Origin: JAJCYL01 sp965206015
GTDB lineage: Bacteria; Bacteroidota; Bacteroidia; Cytophagales; Cyclobacteriaceae
DNA length: 64,000 bases
Assembly (NCBI GenBank): GCA_965206015.1
Contig: CBDBIW010000016.1
Span: 496,001-560,000 of the forward strand
Direction of reading: 5' to 3'
A program made the translations under genes and the position numbers. Positions within the stretch are counted from its first letter, which is position 1; each line of letters starts with the position of its first letter. Positions 1-9,504 of the stretch are shown piece by piece. A model generated the notes under the pieces. It worked only from the letters and a program-made list of their open reading frames with translations. It did no database searches and had not been told where the DNA came from.

Positions 1-455
1 GTTGCATTTTGGTCCAATAGCAACGTTCTGAGTTCTTTTTCAACCTTCTCCGGAAACTTGTCATTGAAGGTGAAAGTAAACACCTGGCCATCAAGGGAGA
101 CAATGCTTTGAGAAAACATGGGGTGGATGGATAGGTATTTCAGTGCTATCCCTGGAGTGCTCTTTTTTAATTTCTGGTACTTCTCAATTAAAAATTGCTT
201 AACACTGCAAACATCAATCAAAAGTTTCTGATCGAGTTCGGGGTAAATCTCTTCAAGGACCTCTGCAATAAATGCAATGGGAGTAGCCAGGATGATTATA
301 TCGACAGCATGGACCAGGGACAGGTTATCAGGGTATTGCGAATGTTCATCCTTAGAAGAGAAACTCACCTCACACCCATTCTCTTGAAGGAATTTAACCC
401 ACCAGCCACCCATTCCAGAGCTGCCACCAATTACGCCAAATTTTAGATCTTTCAC
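1..455 (-). CDS. prephenate dehydrogenase-like protein, N-terminal part
   Basis: Partial gene running off the left edge; about 151 codons are visible from a GTG start at 455-453, which lies directly before a dinucleotide-binding signature (GVIGGSSGMGGWWVKFL). Further in are a DVCSVKQ motif and IHPMFS, which match the NAD(P)-binding domain of prephenate dehydrogenase, where the His-Pro-Met-Phe segment follows the cofactor site. By family this enzyme makes 4-hydroxyphenylpyruvate for tyrosine synthesis. The glycine-rich loop resembles the archaeal-like form of the family more than plain TyrA. The C-terminal catalytic helices are outside the window, so the substrate is inferred from the Rossmann half only. 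It is divergent from fmt. Confidence 0.75.
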   Translation of the reverse strand, partial: MKDLKFGVIGGSSGMGGWWVKFLQENGCEVSFSSKDEHSQYPDNLSLVHAVDIIILATPIAFIAEVLEEIYPELDQKLLIDVCSVKQFLIEKYQKLKKSTPGIALKYLSIHPMFSQSIVSLDGQVFTFTFNDKFPEKVEKELRTLLLDQNA

Positions 456-531
456 GTTTTCTTTTATTGAGCCGCCAAAAGTATCAGGTTATGATTGCTG
501 AAAAAACCTCTGACCTACTTAAGTTCGCAAG

Positions 532-1443
532 ATGAAGGAATTGAGGGTGGTATTTATGGGTACGCCAGAGTTTGCAGTAGCTGCTTTAAAAGAATTAATT
601 GAGAATAAGGTAAACGTGGTTGGCGTTATTACAACACCAGATAAACCAAAAGGGCGTGGCAAACAACTGGGAACATCACCTGTAAAGGATTATGCACTTT
701 CAGAAGGCCTGAATATCTTACAACCAACCAATCTTAAAAATCTTGACTTTCTCGAAGAACTCAAATCTCTAAATGCCAATCTCCAAATCGTTGTTGCTTT
801 CAGAATGCTACCAGAAGTCGTTTGGAATATGCCTGAAATGGGTACTTTCAATCTTCACGCTTCCCTCCTTCCTCAGTACCGTGGTGCAGCTCCCATCAAC
901 TGGGCCATTATCAATGGTGAAACTGAAACAGGGGCAACCACCTTTTTTCTCAGGCATGAAATTGATACCGGTAGCATCATCATGCAGCAGAAGGAACCGA
1001 TATATGAAGAAGATACTGTAGGCACATTATATGTACGCCTGATGATGATGGGTGCTCAACTGGTATTGAAAACAGTTCGAGCAATTGAGAATGAAAGTTT
1101 TAAGGTTTCACCTCAAAAAGATGACCAGCCATTAAAAGAAGCACCCAAAATTTTTAAAGAAACCTGCCGAATCAGTTGGAATCAACCCTCAGCCCAGGTC
1201 CATAATTTCATCCGCGGCTTGTCGCCCCGTCCCTGTGCATGGACAACAATTGACCACAAAACACTCAAGGTTTTTTCCGCAAAGGCATCAGAGAGCAATC
1301 TTAAAATTGGGAAGGTCAAGTCCGATGGGAAAACCTTTCTCCGATTTGGCTGTTCTTCAGGGTCAATCAATATCTTAGAACTTCAATTGGAAGGAAAAAA
1401 GAGAATGCCAACGGCAGAATTTCTTAAAGGGTATAAAATATGA
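532..1443 (+). CDS. fmt: methionyl-tRNA formyltransferase
   Basis: Transfers a formyl group from 10-formyl-THF to Met-tRNAi before initiation. The 303-aa length is about normal. Visible family features are the N-terminal FMGTPEFAV start, the catalytic triad N107, H109 and D145 in FNLHASLLPQYRGAAP and HEIDTGS, and the SLLP formyl-folate loop at 111-114. The C-terminal OB-like domain contains FIRGLSPRPCAW. The start at 532 leaves no room for an N-terminal extension. It overlaps folA by 4 bp (ATGA), so the two folate-linked genes are probably one transcription unit. Confidence 0.96.
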   Translation: MKELRVVFMGTPEFAVAALKELIENKVNVVGVITTPDKPKGRGKQLGTSPVKDYALSEGLNILQPTNLKNLDFLEELKSLNANLQIVVAFRMLPEVVWNMPEMGTFNLHASLLPQYRGAAPINWAIINGETETGATTFFLRHEIDTGSIIMQQKEPIYEEDTVGTLYVRLMMMGAQLVLKTVRAIENESFKVSPQKDDQPLKEAPKIFKETCRISWNQPSAQVHNFIRGLSPRPCAWTTIDHKTLKVFSAKASESNLKIGKVKSDGKTFLRFGCSSGSINILELQLEGKKRMPTAEFLKGYKI

Positions 1444-1952
1444 TCATCTCGATGATAGCTGCTGTGGCAGAAAATCTTGTAATTGGCAAAGACAACGACC
1501 TGGTCTGGAGTTTACCTGACGATATGAAGTACTTCATGCAGATCACCACTGGTCATCCCGTAATTATGGGTCGTAAGAACTACGATTCAATTCCTGATAA
1601 GTTCAGACCGTTGAAGAATCGCACTAACATTATTGTCACTCGAAACAACACATCTGAAGCCGGGTACTGTTCTGATTGTGTAATGGTAAATTCAATTGAA
1701 AACGCACTTACATTGGCTAAAAAAGAAAATAAAGAAGTTTTTATTATTGGAGGCGGTCAAATCTACGATTTATCTTTACCATATGCGGATCGTCTTTATT
1801 TAACAGAAATTAAAGAATCATTTGAAGGAGATACCTTTTTCCCCAATTTTAATAAATCGGAATGGAAAGAAGTTTCACGGAAGAGACATGAGAGGGATGA
1901 TCGACATGAGCAGGAATTTGATTTTGTCATCTACGAAAGAGTACCCTCATGA
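1440..1952 (+). CDS. folA: dihydrofolate reductase
   Basis: Reduces dihydrofolate to tetrahydrofolate with NADPH and is the target of trimethoprim. The 170-aa protein has the N-terminal MIAAVAENLVIGKDNDLVW segment, the acidic active-site residue in LPDDMKYF (D27/D28), the GRKNYDSIP NADPH-binding segment and the IIGGGQIYD motif. It is translationally coupled to fmt through an ATGA overlap. Nothing is missing compared with the family. The gene is followed by about 340 bp of non-coding DNA. Confidence 0.96.
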   Translation: MIISMIAAVAENLVIGKDNDLVWSLPDDMKYFMQITTGHPVIMGRKNYDSIPDKFRPLKNRTNIIVTRNNTSEAGYCSDCVMVNSIENALTLAKKENKEVFIIGGGQIYDLSLPYADRLYLTEIKESFEGDTFFPNFNKSEWKEVSRKRHERDDRHEQEFDFVIYERVPS

Positions 1953-2290
1953 AATCGCTGAAACCCCCATTTTCTATGTATTAATATGAAATTTAAAATA
2001 GAGAGCTTTAGCAGAAATACAGATACAAAGTCTTTACCTGATGATCTCTTAAAAATGAATGGACAAAATTAACCAAAGCCTTCCAGTCGACTGCCTTCAG
2101 TAGCGGCTGAAGGCGGCGTTATGCGAGATAAGAGAATTTGATATGGAATTTACAAATCTTGGGGAAGAAATGATAAATCAAAAGAAATGATAAATGCAAA
2201 ATGTAACCACTGCATTTTTCACCATTCAATACCACTTATAATATTGATTACAATGATGGTGATTAGTATCAGTAAAGTACAGATAAAAAC
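1953..2290. other. non-coding gap with one strong hairpin
   Basis: No ORF with family signals is visible. At 2093-2114 there is a perfect 8-bp stem, GCCTTCAG / CTGAAGGC, with loop TAGCGG. It is followed by GGCGTTATGC rather than a T tract, so it is not an ordinary terminator. GGCGTTATGC resembles the end of an integron attC site, but no matching partner box is present on the left. Confidence 0.5.
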
Positions 2291-3685
2291 TCATAGAATC
2301 ATTGTTCCATGATTCTCGATGTCATCAATCGCTTTTGGGATTGGCCGTCCAATAACCTCACTCCCCGCAGGAGTAATTAAAATATTGTCCTCAATACGAA
2401 CACCGCCAAAACTTCTAAATTGGCTAAGGGCGTCATAGTTAATGTAATCCGAGAATTTGTTCTCCATTTGCCAGATATCGATCAATTCAGGTATAAAATA
2501 CAGACCCGGCTCAACCGTAAGAACAAAGCCAGCCTCCAAACTTCTTCCTAACCTCAGTGATTTCTTTCCAAATTGGGTACTTCGCATCACGTCCTGATCG
2601 TAGCCCACTAAGTCCTCTCCTAAATCCTCCATGTCATGCACATCCAACCCAATCATATGTCCTAAACCATGTGGACAAAACATCGCGTGAGCTCCTTGGG
2701 CAACAGCGTCGGTTATATCCCCTTTCATAACGCCCATTGACTTCAGGCCTTCGGCTAAATCCATCATGGCCTTCTCATGAACTTCTTTATAGCTAATCCC
2801 GGGCTTGCTATTCCTAATCGCATTGTTTTCTGCTGACAATACAGTGGAGTAAACTTCTTTTTGCTGTTCAGTAAACTTTCCGCCCACAGGAAAGGTTCTT
2901 GTGATGTCACCCGCATAGTGTGAGGGAGTTTCTGCACCAGCATCAACTAGCAGTAGTTCGCCTTTTTTAAGCGTATTGTCATAAGAATGATTGTGCAGTG
3001 TTTGTCCATTGACAGTAATTATCGGGGGGTAAGCAAGTTGTTCACCTTCACCAATTGCAATTTCGTGCAAAGCCCCATTAATTTCAGACTCAATTACACC
3101 CGAACGAGACATTTCAAGTGCTTTAAGGTGCAGTTTGCGAGAAATATTTACCGCCTTGGCCATCTCCTCGATTTCCTCTGAGGACTTGTAGGCACGTAAA
3201 GCAATAACGGCGTTAACAAAATCATGAGACCCTCCACTACTTACTTGATAAATTGATTGCCCTAACCATTCAGATAGTCTAATTTGATTCACCGATCGGT
3301 ATGGAGGTAGAAAATGTACCTCTCGCCCTGAATTTAATGCTTTCTTCAGGTAGGTTTCAAGATCCGGAAATGGGAGAACATTTTTAACACCCACTTCACT
3401 GGCTTGGTCAACAATGGTTGGTTGTGGTCCAGTCCAGACTATATCATCAATTGATAATTCATTACCGAAAATAATCTCTTCATCATTGTCAATATCAATG
3501 ATGGCCGCCAAACTCATTTGATCAATACCAAAAAAATAGAGAAAGTTCGAATCTTGCCGGAAATGATAGCAATTGTCGGGGTAATTCATGGGGCTTTCTT
3601 CATTTCCGAGAAAGAGAAGAATCCCTGAATTCAAACCGCCCCTCAATCGGCTTCTTCGACCAGTATAAGTTTGAGTTGAAAACAT
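2291..3685 (-). CDS. pepP: Xaa-Pro aminopeptidase (M24B, aminopeptidase P)
   Basis: Removes N-terminal residues that precede proline. The 464-aa protein has an N-terminal creatinase-like domain (about 1-170) and a C-terminal pita-bread domain carrying the full dinuclear metal set: D248 in LLLVDAGAE, D260 in GDITRTFPV, H343 in HGLGHMIGLDVHD, E392 in TVEPGLYF and E432 in RIEDNILIT. The stop of acnA lies 12 bp upstream of its start, so it is probably co-transcribed with acnA. A second, shorter and diverged paralogue is at 52669-53955. Confidence 0.93.
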   Translation of the reverse strand: MFSTQTYTGRRSRLRGGLNSGILLFLGNEESPMNYPDNCYHFRQDSNFLYFFGIDQMSLAAIIDIDNDEEIIFGNELSIDDIVWTGPQPTIVDQASEVGVKNVLPFPDLETYLKKALNSGREVHFLPPYRSVNQIRLSEWLGQSIYQVSSGGSHDFVNAVIALRAYKSSEEIEEMAKAVNISRKLHLKALEMSRSGVIESEINGALHEIAIGEGEQLAYPPIITVNGQTLHNHSYDNTLKKGELLLVDAGAETPSHYAGDITRTFPVGGKFTEQQKEVYSTVLSAENNAIRNSKPGISYKEVHEKAMMDLAEGLKSMGVMKGDITDAVAQGAHAMFCPHGLGHMIGLDVHDMEDLGEDLVGYDQDVMRSTQFGKKSLRLGRSLEAGFVLTVEPGLYFIPELIDIWQMENKFSDYINYDALSQFRSFGGVRIEDNILITPAGSEVIGRPIPKAIDDIENHGTMIL

Positions 3686-3696
3686 AGAAGAGTGCC

Positions 3697-6351
3697 TTAG
3701 TCCTTAAGGAAGTTTCTCAGTACGTAATTAAGAATCCCACCATGTTTATAATACTCAATATCGACAGATGAATCCAATCTCAATTTAGCCTTGAATTCTA
3801 TTTTATTGCCATCCGGTTTTGTAGCGGCTACGTCTACTAACTTTCCAAGTGACAGATTGCTATCGATACCTGTAATGTCATAAGTCTCATCACCGGTTAA
3901 TCCCAATGTATCCTGGGTTTGGCCGTCCACAAATTGCATAGGCAAAACGCCCATTCCTACCAGATTTGATCGATGAATTCTCTCGAAACTCTCAGTTATT
4001 ACGGCACTTACACCCAATAGGGTCGTTCCCTTCGCTGCCCAGTCTCGTGAGGAGCCAGAACCATATTCCTTGCCACCAATTACTACTAAAGGAGTACCAC
4101 TCTCCTGGTATTTCATCGACGCGTCGTAGACCGTCATGTCCTCTCCAGTTGGATGATATTTCGTCCATCCACCCTCCCTTGAGGCCAATTTGTTTTTAAT
4201 TCGAACATTGGCAAACGTTCCCCTCATCATTACTTCATGGTTACCCCTTCGCGATCCATAAGAGTTAAAATTTCGTTGCTCGACATGATTACTTACCAGG
4301 TATTTGCCTGCTGGATGTTCTGGTAAGAACTTGCCCGCTGGTGATATATGATCCGTTGTCACCATATCGCCGAGTTGTAACAGTACTTTTGCTCCCGTAA
4401 TGTTTGTGGGGTCAGCAACTTCTTCTGAAATATTTTGAAAGAATGGTGCTTCCTGGATATAAGTGGAATTTGAATCCCAATCATACGTCATTCCGGTTGG
4501 AGCATCAAGTGCTTTCCAGGTATCATCTCCGTCAAATGCCGTAGCATAAGTCTTGGCGTAATCCTCTGGAGTTACTACCTTATCCATTACCTCATTGATC
4601 TCAGATGAAGGTGGCCAGATATCTCTGAGGCAGACCGGGTTACCGTCTTTATCTTCTCCTAAAGAGTCATTATTCATGTCGAAATCCATGGTTCCAGCCA
4701 AAGCATAAGCAACAACCAGCATTGGCGAAGCCAGGAAGTTCATTTTAATATTTGGATGAATTCGTGCTTCAAAATTTCTGTTTCCAGACAACGCCGAACA
4801 AACAGTCATATCGTTGTCTATAACCGCCTTTTGTACTTCATCAATCATATCACCGGAATTTCCTATACAAGTTGTGCAGCCATATCCTACAACGTAAAAT
4901 TTCAAAGCTTCAAGTTCTTTAAGGAGATTCGACTTTTGCAGGTATTCCGTCACAACTCTTGATCCTGGTGCTAAAGAGGTTTTTACCCAAGGTTTCACAT
5001 CTAAGCCCTTTTCTATCGCTTTTTTCGCTACTAATCCAGCACCGATCATGGCACCAGGGTTCGATGTATTGGTACATGAAGTTATAGCGGCTATTACTAC
5101 TGCAGCCTCATTGAGGGTAAAATCACCATAATTTTTTGTGGAAATTGTAATGCTTTGCCTTTTCGACCCTGTATCGTCCAACAATTTATTTACCTGTTGT
5201 TTCGCCTCCTTCAATAATATTTTGTCCTGGGGTCTTTTGGGACCAGATATGGTCGGCTCTACTATTCCCAGATTCAGTTCAATTACATCTGTATATTCTA
5301 TTTCGGCATTGTCATCTCTCCAGAGCATATTCTCTTTGGCGTATGACTCAACCATATCTATATGCGCCTCCGAACGATTTGTTTTTCTCATGTAATCCAG
5401 TGTTCGATCGTCGATTGGCCAGTGTGTATCTGTACAACCGAATTCTGGTGACATGTTTGAGATTGTTGCACGATCAGTAACTGCCAAATTGGCCAAACCA
5501 GGGCCAAACACTTCTACAATCTTACCAACTACCCCATAATCGCGGAGAAGCTTGGTAATGGTTAAAACGAGATCTGTTGCTGTCGTACCCTCCTTCATTT
5601 CTCCGCTGATCTTTAAGCCAATTACCTGCGGCAAAATCATATAGATCGGTTGACCAAGCATTGCTGCTTCGGCCTCTATTCCACCTACACCCCATCCCAG
5701 TACACCAATACCATTCACCATCGGTGTATGAGAGTCCGTTCCAACTAATGTATCAGGAAAAAGATAACCATCACGCTCGATTACACATTGAGCCAGGTAT
5801 TCCAAATTGACCTGGTGACATATACCCATTCCAGGAGGGACAACATTGAAATTGTCAAATGCCTGTTGGCCCCACTTCAAGAGCGTGTATCGTTCTTCAT
5901 TTCTTTGGTATTCGAGGTCTACATTTTTCTGATAGGCACCAGGAGTTCCAAAATGCTCTACCGTCACCGAGTGGTCAATTACCATATCGGCGGGAACAAT
6001 CGGATTGGTCTTGCCAGTATCTTTTCCCTTCCGCCCGACCTCAGCTCGAATTGAAGCAATGTCAACAACTGCAGGTACACCGGTAAAATCCTGCATCAAA
6101 ACTCTGGCAGGGCAATACGGAATATCTTTTATTCCGGCTGTATTCTTCCAGTCTATTACTGTCTCAAGATGTTCTTCAGTAACTGCAAATCCGTCATAAT
6201 TTCGGATCACATTTTCTAATAGAATCCGAATAGAATAAGGAAGTGATTTGACGGAAGGCTTTGTCTTCGCCAATTCGAACAAGCTGAAATACTTCTGGTT
6301 TCCAAGTTGAGAAGGCAACTGTTTTTCTATACCAAAGAAATCTTTTCTCAT
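3697..6351 (-). CDS. acnA: aconitate hydratase, AcnA type
   Basis: Isomerises citrate and isocitrate in the TCA cycle through a [4Fe-4S] cluster. The length of 884 aa fits AcnA/IRP-type enzymes. The cluster ligands are in ITSCTNTSNP and GYGCTTCIGNSG, and substrate motifs are GTDSHTPMVNGIG and, in the C-terminal swivel domain, GGKEYGSGSSRDWAAKG. The Met at 6351 follows a short AT-rich leader with a palindrome at 6384-6401. It is first in a likely two-gene unit with pepP. Confidence 0.96.
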   Translation of the reverse strand: MRKDFFGIEKQLPSQLGNQKYFSLFELAKTKPSVKSLPYSIRILLENVIRNYDGFAVTEEHLETVIDWKNTAGIKDIPYCPARVLMQDFTGVPAVVDIASIRAEVGRKGKDTGKTNPIVPADMVIDHSVTVEHFGTPGAYQKNVDLEYQRNEERYTLLKWGQQAFDNFNVVPPGMGICHQVNLEYLAQCVIERDGYLFPDTLVGTDSHTPMVNGIGVLGWGVGGIEAEAAMLGQPIYMILPQVIGLKISGEMKEGTTATDLVLTITKLLRDYGVVGKIVEVFGPGLANLAVTDRATISNMSPEFGCTDTHWPIDDRTLDYMRKTNRSEAHIDMVESYAKENMLWRDDNAEIEYTDVIELNLGIVEPTISGPKRPQDKILLKEAKQQVNKLLDDTGSKRQSITISTKNYGDFTLNEAAVVIAAITSCTNTSNPGAMIGAGLVAKKAIEKGLDVKPWVKTSLAPGSRVVTEYLQKSNLLKELEALKFYVVGYGCTTCIGNSGDMIDEVQKAVIDNDMTVCSALSGNRNFEARIHPNIKMNFLASPMLVVAYALAGTMDFDMNNDSLGEDKDGNPVCLRDIWPPSSEINEVMDKVVTPEDYAKTYATAFDGDDTWKALDAPTGMTYDWDSNSTYIQEAPFFQNISEEVADPTNITGAKVLLQLGDMVTTDHISPAGKFLPEHPAGKYLVSNHVEQRNFNSYGSRRGNHEVMMRGTFANVRIKNKLASREGGWTKYHPTGEDMTVYDASMKYQESGTPLVVIGGKEYGSGSSRDWAAKGTTLLGVSAVITESFERIHRSNLVGMGVLPMQFVDGQTQDTLGLTGDETYDITGIDSNLSLGKLVDVAATKPDGNKIEFKAKLRLDSSVDIEYYKHGGILNYVLRNFLKD

Positions 6352-6383
6352 ATTTATTATCGTATAATTTAAATCAATGGCTC

Positions 6384-6401
6384 AGGTCCAAATTTAGACC
6401 T
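6384..6401 (-). promoter_or_regulatory. palindrome overlapping a possible -7 box upstream of acnA
   Basis: AGGTC-CAAATTTA-GACCT is an 18-bp inverted repeat with 16 of 18 positions symmetric. Read on the minus strand it contains TAAATTTG, which fits the Bacteroidota -7 consensus TAnnTTTG, about 40 bp before the acnA start. A repressor site over the promoter is an inference; no clear -33 element is seen. Confidence 0.35.
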
Positions 6402-6503
6402 AAGCATAGTAAATAAAAAATTAGACAAAACCTCTCAAAAACAGGTGATTAATGGAATTATTTTGATTAAGTAATACGTATTAGGTGCAATGCATGTGAA
6501 ACT

Positions 6504-7085
6504 ATGGTTGAGAGTAGAAAGAAATTAAAAAGAGAATTAATCGCATGGGGTTTGATTATTGCCATCCCGCCAGGGCTTTACCTGACAGGGACACACACAG
6601 TGGTCATCGGAAATATCCAAAGAGTGGTGCTAATGACTGGTCTATTTACTCCAGATATTGACATTCCACCAGACAAGCAAAAGGAGGCTGCTTATGACTT
6701 CAAATTGACCAATCGGAACGGAGAGCGTTTGGATTTTGCAGAATTCAAGGGTAAAACTGTTTTCATGAACTTCTGGGCCACCTGGTGTGCACCATGCATC
6801 GCCGAGATGCCCGACATTCAAAATCTTTATGATAAAACCGGAAATGAAGTTGTATTTGTAATGATCTCAGTAGACAACGAGCCAGATCGCACCTGGAATT
6901 TCGCTGACAAGAAAGGATTTACATTCCCAATTTATAGAAGAGGAAGTCTAATACCTGATGTGTATGAAAGACAAGTTATCCCCACCACGTTTGTGATCTC
7001 TCCAGAAGGAAAAATAGTGGCTGAACGACATGGAATGTCAAAATATAATACTGATGAATTCCGAGAATTCCTGACAGGGCTTTAA
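6504..7085 (+). CDS. TlpA-like membrane-anchored thioredoxin-fold protein
   Basis: 193 aa. A charged N-terminus and one hydrophobic segment (about residues 12-32) anchor it in the inner membrane with the thioredoxin domain (about 62-193) outside. The redox site is C95-A-P-C98 in NFWATWCAPC, and the cis-Pro is in VIPTTFVI. By family it would reduce or exchange disulfides of envelope proteins; the client is unknown. It stands alone between divergent acnA and a pseudogene. A second protein of this type is at 15904-16419. Confidence 0.88.
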   Translation: MVESRKKLKRELIAWGLIIAIPPGLYLTGTHTVVIGNIQRVVLMTGLFTPDIDIPPDKQKEAAYDFKLTNRNGERLDFAEFKGKTVFMNFWATWCAPCIAEMPDIQNLYDKTGNEVVFVMISVDNEPDRTWNFADKKGFTFPIYRRGSLIPDVYERQVIPTTFVISPEGKIVAERHGMSKYNTDEFREFLTGL

Positions 7086-7173
7086 CCATTGAACAGTCTT
7101 TTTCATTATTTGGCTATTGGCTACCTTTATTGCAGTACTTCAAACCAACAGTCATGACCAAGTTCTCCACACT

Positions 7174-7501
7174 ACTTTTACTTCTATCGATTTTACATTG
7201 AAGAAGCTGAACCTGGTGATATGCTGGAAGTGCGTATTCATTCAATTGACGTGGCCATTCCATACGGCTACAATGCCATAGACGGAAATGAATTCCTATC
7301 TGATGAAATATTTGAGCGCAAATACCGTCTGATAAGGCTGAATGAGGAGAAGATGCTCGGACATTTTGATGAAGGCATATTGAAATCCCGTTGAGGCCTT
7401 TTTTCGGTAGCATGGGAGTTGCATCTCCAAAGGAAGCCAGCCGTACTAACAGTGCTCCCCTCTGGATTCATGCAGGAAACCTGGACAGGAAGAGTAACTA
7501 G
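7174..7501 (+). pseudogene. acetamidase/formamidase (FmdA/AmdA) family fragment
   Basis: Conceptual translation in two frames gives FmdA-type text: first AEPGDMLEVRIHSIDVAIPYGYN up to a TGA at about 7393, then, in a shifted frame, RPFFGSMGVASPKEA and IHAGNLD ending in TAG at 7499-7501. These are the family's metal-binding core segments in the right order. Both the N-terminal third and the C-terminal part are missing and at least one frameshift is present, so it cannot make an active enzyme. It is a relic followed closely by a terminator. Confidence 0.7.
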
Positions 7502-7569
7502 CCCGACACTGAGATAATGGCAGAATTTCATAGGTTAGACAATAATTTTATTTTCACTCTTTGCTTGCA

Positions 7570-7596
7570 CCCCGGTCTCCGGGGTTTTTTCTTTTT
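7570..7596 (+). terminator. Rho-independent terminator
   Basis: CCCCGG (7570-7575), loop TCT, CCGGGG (7579-7584), then TTTTTTCTTTTTT. This is a strong hairpin with a T tract. It sits between the FmdA relic and rmuC and most likely ended the former amidase gene. Confidence 0.85.
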
Positions 7597-7663
7597 TGAG
7601 GATACAATTGATGCCGGTAGTTTGTATCTTTAATGCCAGCCAGATAGTATCCAAAATTCATAG

Positions 7664-8980
7664 ATGGAATTCGTTTTTTTAGGAACAGGTTTGTTGATTG
7701 GTGCCTTGAGCGCATGGTTAATAGCAAAATTTTATTTCAATGGTCAGAAGGAAGAAAGTGCCCTGCTTCAGGATCTTCAAATGGAGTTTAAGCTTGTTAA
7801 CCAAAAGCTAAATGCTGCAGAACAGCTGGCTGCAAGTACTGACGAAAAAATTAAGGAGAAACAAGAGGAGATTGTCAAGTTGAGTAGTGAACGATCTGCA
7901 CTTGAAGCAAATCAAAAGAATTTGAGGGAAAGAATGAGTGAACATCAGGAGGAGATTAAGCAGTTGCAAGAAAAGCTCACCCTGGCGTTCAAGAATATAG
8001 CTAATGAGATTCTGGAAGAGAAGTCTAAAAAGTTTACAGATCAGAATAGAACAAGCCTGGACGAATTGTTGAAACCCCTGGGTGAGAAAATCACTGTCTT
8101 TGAGAGAAAGGTTGAACAAGCCAATCAGGATAACCTTAAAAGGAATACTGCCTTGGATGTAGAAATCAGAAACTTAAAAGATCTTAACCTTAAAATAACC
8201 AGGGAGGCTGAAAACCTGACCAAAGCACTCAAGGGAGAATCTCAAACCCGGGGAAGCTGGGGGGAACTCATTCTGGAAAGCATCCTTGAAAAATCGGGGT
8301 TGGAGAATGGGAGAGAATACTTCGTTCAGGAAACCTTTCAAAACGAGGAAGGTAGACGATTTAGACCTGATGTGGTAGTTCGCCTGCCGGACAATAAAAA
8401 TATTGTAATTGATTCTAAAGTGTCCCTGGTCAGTTATGACAAATATGTGAATACCGAGAATGATGAAGAAAAGGCCCAACATTTAAAAGCTCATATTCAG
8501 TCGATTAGGGGGCATGTAAAAGACCTTAATCAGACAAACTACCAGCAGCTTTATAAGCTGGACAATCTGGACTACGTTTTGATGTTTATTCCAATTGAGC
8601 CATCTTTTCTAATCGCTATTCAGAATGACCACCAGTTGTACGACGACGCTCATGATAAAAATATAATTATTGTTAGTCCGACCAATTTGATTGCGACACT
8701 CCGCACTATTGTGAGCATATGGAAGCAAGAATATCAAAACCAAAACGCCACGGAGATAGCCAGGCAAGGTGGGGCACTCTATGACAAGTTCGTGGCGTTG
8801 GTTGAAGAATTGGTGAAGGTAGGTCACAACATCAAAAAAACGCAGTCAAGCTACGAAGATGCTATGAACAAACTTTCTACGGGCAAAGACAACTTGATAA
8901 GAAAGACTGAGCGCCTTAAAGCACTTGGTGCTAAAACGCATAAATCACAGGATGAAAGGTTAGTAGAAAGATCGGACTAA
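7664..8980 (+). CDS. rmuC: DNA recombination protein RmuC homologue
   Basis: 438 aa: an N-terminal membrane segment (about 3-25), a long coiled coil (about 35-170) and the RmuC nuclease-like domain (about 180-400). That domain shows GSWGELILESILEKSGL, then RPDVVVRLPDNKNIVIDSKV, which carries the acidic and lysine residues of a PD-(D/E)xK-type fold. In E. coli RmuC limits inversions at short inverted repeats. The many short IS repeats here make that role relevant, but the link is only contextual. Confidence 0.93.
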   Translation: MEFVFLGTGLLIGALSAWLIAKFYFNGQKEESALLQDLQMEFKLVNQKLNAAEQLAASTDEKIKEKQEEIVKLSSERSALEANQKNLRERMSEHQEEIKQLQEKLTLAFKNIANEILEEKSKKFTDQNRTSLDELLKPLGEKITVFERKVEQANQDNLKRNTALDVEIRNLKDLNLKITREAENLTKALKGESQTRGSWGELILESILEKSGLENGREYFVQETFQNEEGRRFRPDVVVRLPDNKNIVIDSKVSLVSYDKYVNTENDEEKAQHLKAHIQSIRGHVKDLNQTNYQQLYKLDNLDYVLMFIPIEPSFLIAIQNDHQLYDDAHDKNIIIVSPTNLIATLRTIVSIWKQEYQNQNATEIARQGGALYDKFVALVEELVKVGHNIKKTQSSYEDAMNKLSTGKDNLIRKTERLKALGAKTHKSQDERLVERSD

Positions 8981-8998
8981 CCTTCCTTGTTTTAGAAA

Positions 8999-9015
8999 GT
9001 AGTGTAAATTAAACT
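8999..9015. repeat. 17-bp motif shared with 18940-18956 (inverted)
   Basis: GTAGTGTAAATTAAACT here is the exact reverse complement of AGTTTAATTTACACTAC at 18940-18956. Both lie at the border of a transposase relic, so they look like solo ends of one IS type. Confidence 0.5.
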
Positions 9016-9044
9016 CTGTCTGCTGAATCATTATTTACTGTTTT

Positions 9045-9352
9045 AATTGAACTGGACATAATTATCCCAGGTGACCGGTATAAATTGTAACAGATGGCTT
9101 CCACCAAGTTTTGCGTGTGCATTCTTTTCGATTCCCCTATAGCGAGCGGGTAGCTCCGCTAAACCAGCGAGGGATACTCCCAAATGTCCGCTCTGCTTTA
9201 TACCTTGTCTTGCCTATTAGTTTATGGAATGCTTTTTCCCCGTGGGTTAATGGTTGGTTCTTTTTGGCTTTTTTCAAGATATGATGCTTCAGCTTTCGCC
9301 CGGTCAAAAAGTCTGCATTTTTCTTTGACTGATAGCCTTTGTATGCTTTCAA
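9045..9352 (-). pseudogene. IS5-family transposase, C-terminal relic
   Basis: On the minus strand the frame reads ADFLTGRKLKHHILKKA, then KTRYKAERTFGSIPRWF, which is the C-terminal DDE region (second half, with the catalytic Glu in the AERTFGS motif) of IS5-type transposases. After about 9150 the match moves to another frame and continues as HTQNLVEAICYNLYRSPGII, the family C-terminus. The N-terminal two thirds are absent. It is a dead fragment about 310 bp long in an otherwise non-coding stretch of 8981-9688. Confidence 0.75.
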
Positions 9353-9504
9353 TGCGATATGTTCGGGTCAATCAGCACGGTCCAAAACCTCTTCCAAATT
9401 ACTAATTACTATCGGCCAGTGTAAGGGTAGTTGCGCTTATTCATGACTCCAGGATAAAAAGCATCTCTTGAATATCCATCTCACTGGCAGGCTAAAAAAA
9501 CACC

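Noticed and set aside
1953..2290. An integron cassette array
   Set aside because: Only one weak attC-like tail is seen; no integrase, no repeated sites and no cassette ORF.
9184..9405. Plus-strand ORF of 73 aa
   Set aside because: It is the antisense shadow of the IS5 transposase relic.
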